Source: Tamarix chinensis
Taxonomy: Eukaryota; Streptophyta; Magnoliopsida; Caryophyllales; Tamaricaceae
NCBI GenBank assembly: GCA_030549775.1
Contig: CM060174.1
Location: 29,888,117 to 29,952,116 of the forward strand
Direction of reading: 5' to 3'
DNA: 64,000 bases
Both the position numbers and the translations under genes were made by a program. Positions 60,505 to 64,000 of this stretch are shown piece by piece. The notes under the pieces are model-generated. The model was not told where the DNA came from. It searched no databases and saw only the letters and a program-made list of their open reading frames with translations. The stretch's first letter is position 1, and the number at the start of each line of letters is the position of its first letter.

Positions 60505-63500
60505 TTTGTGGAATGTTCGTGGATTGAATAAGGTTTCCAAGCATAAGGAAATTAGTCATTTTTGTAGGAGTAATGCTTTATCCTTTGTTTTTTGGAGACA
60601 GGAGTAAAAGAGAATAAATGTAGTGGTGTCTTAAATAAAGTCAAGAGAGGATGGGACATCATAAATAACTATTCTCATCATCTTAATGGGAGGATTTGTG
60701 TCACTTGGGACCCTTGTGTGTGGAGCATCTCAGCTATTAGCATGTCTGACCAAGCCATACTTTGTGAAGTTAAACATTTACTTGGAAATTTTTCCTTTCA
60801 TATTGGTTTTATTTATGCTTTGAATAGTGGTATTGAGAGGAGGAGACTTTGGAATTGATTGAAGCAACATATAATTCTTGGTTCTCCTTGGATTCTTATG
60901 GGGGATTTCAATAATGTTCTTTCCTACAGTAAGAAGTTTCAAGGAGACCTGCCAAACACTACTGACATGTAAGATTTCCAGGTGTGTTGTTTAGAGTTGG
61001 GCTTGACTGATTTACAGGGGCAAGGTTCTTTCTATACTTGGTCGAGTAAACGAGGAGGTGATGCTGACGTCATGTGTAAATTAGACAGAGCATTGGTTAA
61101 TTTGGAATGGTTGGTGTCTTTTCCTTCTTTAGTGGATGAGTTTTCTTAGCCCCTTGGTGTCAGATCACAGCCCTATGGTTGTTAATCTCTAGGTGTCTGC
61201 TGTTCATGGCAATAAGCCTTTTCGGTTTTTCCACTTTTAGACAGAAGATGATGCTTTTTTACCTTTGGTGCTCTCATCTTGGCAACAACCTTTGCAATGC
61301 AATTTCTTGCTCAAAATTATGTCTAGGTTGCAAGCGCTCAAGAAGGACCTCAAGCAGTTGAATCCGGACAAATATGGCTTAATTTCTCAGAAGGTTGCTA
61401 TTGTGAGAGAGGAGGTGGTTGTTCTTCGGAAGAAATCAATGTGTGACCCTTCAGACTCCAGGCTTAGAGATCAGTTGAAGGTTTTTGAGAGCAGGTATGC
61501 TCATTTATTGCATTGTGAGGAAATGTTCTTTAGGCAAAAAGCTTGTATTAAATGGCTGTATTGTGGAGATTTAAATCATAAGGTCTTCTATGCAAGAGTG
61601 AAGGAGAGACAAAAGAGGAAAACCATTGCTTTTCTACTTGATGAGGATGGTAAGGAGGTAAGGGGTGCCCAGGGAATTTAGGATGCCTTCATTGACTATT
61701 ATAAGCAGCTTTTAGGCACTGAATCACCTTTTGTAGTGGACTTCTCTTTAACAAGTGATCGACAGTTAGCTCTGAATGCTCCTGTTTCCAAAGAGGAGGT
61801 CAAAGCAGCTGTTTTTTTAGTTGGTGACATAAAGGCCCTAGGTGTGGATGGTTTTACAGCTGGTTTTTTAAGAAAAGTTGGGATATAATTGGTGATGAGT
61901 TATTCATGGCTGTTAGAGAATTCTTTGCTACAAGCTTCTTGCCTAGGAAGGTAAATATAACCCTAGCGCCTGAAAAACCAAATCCGCAAAGGGTCACTGA
62001 TTTTAGGCCTATTGTATGTTGTACAATGCTCTATAAGATTATTTCAAAGATTCTTACTTAGAGGCTTCAAGTTATCATGCCCTCAATCATAGATTTTGCT
62101 CAATCTGCGTTTTTAAAGGGTAGAAGTATTGGTGAGAATGTGTTGTTGGTTCATGAGTTGGTGAGGAAGTATGCTTGCAAAGTGGTATCTCCGATATGCA
62201 TGTTAAAGTTGGACCTTCAAAAAGCCTATGATATGTTCAATTGGAGTTTTGTAAATAACCTTTTACTTCTTTATGGGTTTCCTTATCAGTTTGTCAAGTT
62301 GATAATGGCCTGCTTGAACACAGTGCCCTTTTCTCTCTTTTATAATGGTGTGTTGACTCCTCCTTTTCAGGCTAAGAGAGGTTTGAGATAGGGAGACCTT
62401 TTCTCCCCTTATTTGTATGTTCTTGTCATGGACTATTTTAGCAGATGTCTTAAACATTTATGGACACATGCTTTATTTAAAGGCCACCCTAGATGCAGAG
62501 CTCTAAAGATTATCAACCTAAGTTTTGCGGATGACATTCTCCTGTTCTGCCATGGTGATTTGCAAAGCATGAAGTGTCTTATGGATATGGGAAGTCATTT
62601 TTCTGGGCTCTCTGGTCTGGTCCTAAACCCTCAAAAGTGCACTGTCTATTTTGGTGGTATGTCGCCTGATATAAGAAGGTCAATTGTTGATTTGTTGGGC
62701 TTCCAGGAAGGTGCTTTCCCTATCACCTACTGCTCGACTAAGAGACTGGAGCACTGTTTATCTGTCTTATGCTGGGAGGTTGCAGCTTATCAAGTTGGTG
62801 TTGTTCAGCATTCAGCTGTTTTTTAGCCAGGTGATTCTTTTTGCCAAGAAAGGTTCTCCATCATTTTGTGGGTCTTTGTAGGAATTTTCTTTGGTCTGGA
62901 AAGGTGCATATTAGACGAAGAGTTCTGGTTTTCTGGGAGCAAATTTGCCTCCCTAGGGCAGAGGGTGGTCTTGGATTGCTTAACCTAGGTGTTTGGAATC
63001 AGTGTGCCTTGGGGAAGCTGCTATGGAATATTGCTACCAAGAAGGATTCATTATGGGTGAAATGGATTCATGTGGTCTACCTCAAGCATACAAGTGTGTG
63101 GGAGTACAATCCCACTGCTTACACTTCATGGCTCTTTCAGAGAATCCTTCTTGTAAGATCTTATTTACAAAGCTTTCTGTAGTCTAGATGGTTGAATGGT
63201 TATCTTGATTACAGTATCAAATCTGCTTATGAAGCTGTGAAACCTAGATAGGCTAACCAAAGGTGGTCCAAGCTTGTGTGGCACTCGCTCAACTTGCCAA
63301 GATATAGTTTTCTTTTATAGCTGGCTCTAAGAGATAGGTTGATGACTGAAGCTAGGCTCCTGGAGAGAGGCATCGATTTGGCTAATCAGTGTGTGTTCTG
63401 TCAGCAATTTCTTGAAACTTGGGATCACTTATTTATCCACTGCCCGATCATGGTTGAAATATGGAGGAATATTAGAAGAATTGCTGGAAGAAGGGATAGC

Positions 63501-63760
63501 ATCTAAGGTTGGCAACAGGAGATTCAGACTTTGTTGATAAGGTCTAGTGAAAATAGTCAGAAAAAGCAGGTCCTGGGAGCTCTTTTTGCATCATATATTG
63601 CCAATGTTTGGTATGAAAGGAACTTGAGAATTTTTAAGAATTGTAGTAGGGATGTTGCTAGTCTTGGTCGGGCTTATTGTCATGGCTATAGCTAGACGGT
63701 TTGTGCACCCGCATTCTAAGGCTAAATTCCAAAAGTGGGCTGGTTGTTGGATTGTATGGT
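60500..63760 (+). pseudogene. LINE ORF2 (endonuclease, RT, zinc finger), several breaks
   Basis: MFSLWNVRGLNKVSKHKEIS starts the AP-endonuclease at about 60498 (GDFNNVL near 60902). Linker AIVREEVVVLRKKSMCDP and CIKWLYCGDLNHKVFYARVK (61380-61620). [42 protein letters not shown] (62100), [28 protein letters not shown] with the usual [10 protein letters not shown] damaged, LSFADDILLF (62518-62547). Then [20 protein letters not shown], zf-RVT with CVFCQQFLETWDHLFIHCP (63390-63440) and [19 protein letters not shown] (63565). Stops at several positions, e.g. 62390 and 63180. Confidence 0.9.
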
Positions 63761-63824
63761 TTGATGATGTCTTTGGTTGTAATTTCTTATTTTTGGAAGT
63801 AATAAATTTCTTACTTATCGAAAA

Positions 63825-63847
63825 TAATAATAATAATAATAATAATA
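63825..63847 (+). repeat. (AAT)n tail of the LINE merged with target microsatellite
   Basis: aataataataataataataataat follows the LINE 3' end; the target site itself was an (ATA)n tract (58530-58550), so tail and duplication cannot be separated exactly. Confidence 0.85.
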
Positions 63848-63855
63848 AGCTATTA

Positions 63856-64000
63856 TCTTTTATTGTTTTGTGCTATGATCCAGATGTTTGTCGATCTTTC
63901 ATGATTAGGTTTGTTGTTTTATGCTGTTTTAGTTCATATATTGGGGTGTATTATAATCGTTTTTGATAAATTTGGATTTTACCCTATGATATAGCCCCGC
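63856..64000 (+). other. Intron sequence to the window end
   Basis: AT-rich, continuing the last visible intron of D2HGDH. The C-terminal exon was not found here. Confidence 0.5.

Larger units (their letters stand above)
58559..63824 (+). mobile_element. LINE (L1 type), full length with target duplication
   Basis: About 5.27 kb. Left flank taataataataagctatta (ending 58558) is repeated after the element (63837-63855), so an A/T-rich duplication of at least 18 bp can be seen. The 3' end (aataaatttcttacttatcg) is followed by an (AAT)n tail. Both ORFs are collinear with known plant L1 elements but each has several stops or frameshifts. ORF2 is very similar to the LINE at 3656-6905. ORF1 carries a 0.38-kb insertion (59410-59790). 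Confidence 0.92.

Noticed and set aside
1..64000. tRNA or rRNA genes, organelle DNA insertions
   Set aside because: None seen by eye; the only tRNA-like strings are primer-binding sites of LTR elements. A covariance-model search would be decisive.

Overview
The window is nuclear DNA of a flowering plant, most likely a woody eudicot. The species cannot be read from the sequence. It holds one recognisable host gene, on the + strand: D-2-hydroxyglutarate dehydrogenase (D2HGDH), a mitochondrial FAD enzyme. Twelve consecutive coding exons are visible (1754-1855, 2363-2410, 27773-27843, 28216-28334, 38910-39005, 39108-39217, 45280-45360, 45562-45662, 45749-45857, 47545-47650, 48037-48122, 48237-48362). 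All junctions are GT-AG, all phases agree, and together they give 1155 nt or 385 codons without a stop. The amino-terminal exons lie left of the window. The last short exon was not found and probably lies to the right. Almost all the rest of the window is therefore intronic, and the gene exceeds 62 kb for a protein of roughly 550-560 residues.

Four introns (25.4 kb, 10.6 kb, 6.1 kb and more than 15.6 kb) carry nearly all the mobile DNA. The other eight in-window introns are 86-1687 bp and contain no element I can identify. The 25.4-kb intron holds, from left to right: a defective hAT element split by a 5'-truncated LINE, two MITEs, a 1-kb decayed ATT/TAA tract, a decayed LTR with primer-binding site, a decayed Ty3/gypsy pol, a hAT transposase pseudogene, a truncated Ty3/gypsy element, a LINE fragment, two non-autonomous LTR elements that share a small ORF, and further hAT MITEs. 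The 10.6-kb intron holds an LTR/leader remnant, a copia fragment, and a complete but dead LINE inserted in a MITE. The 6.1-kb intron holds a 1300-bp hAT element with a perfect 8-bp target duplication and two 0.5-kb MITEs. The last intron holds nested copia elements (one inserted in another with a perfect CTATG duplication), two more copia remnants, hAT MITEs, and a full-length LINE (58559-about 63824) with a long target duplication.

The host gene looks intact and every transposon ORF is broken. Many insertions can be ordered in time from nesting and target-site duplications. The most distinctive findings are: (1) a hAT-like MITE family with at least seven copies, two size classes, recoverable 8-bp target duplications and a graded loss of CpG; (2) a pair of non-autonomous LTR elements that keep a conserved ~132-136-codon ORF just inside the 5' LTR; (3) a gene whose introns have absorbed tens of kilobases while exons, splice sites and short introns remained clean. 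I see no tRNA or rRNA gene, CRISPR array, or prokaryotic-type system.
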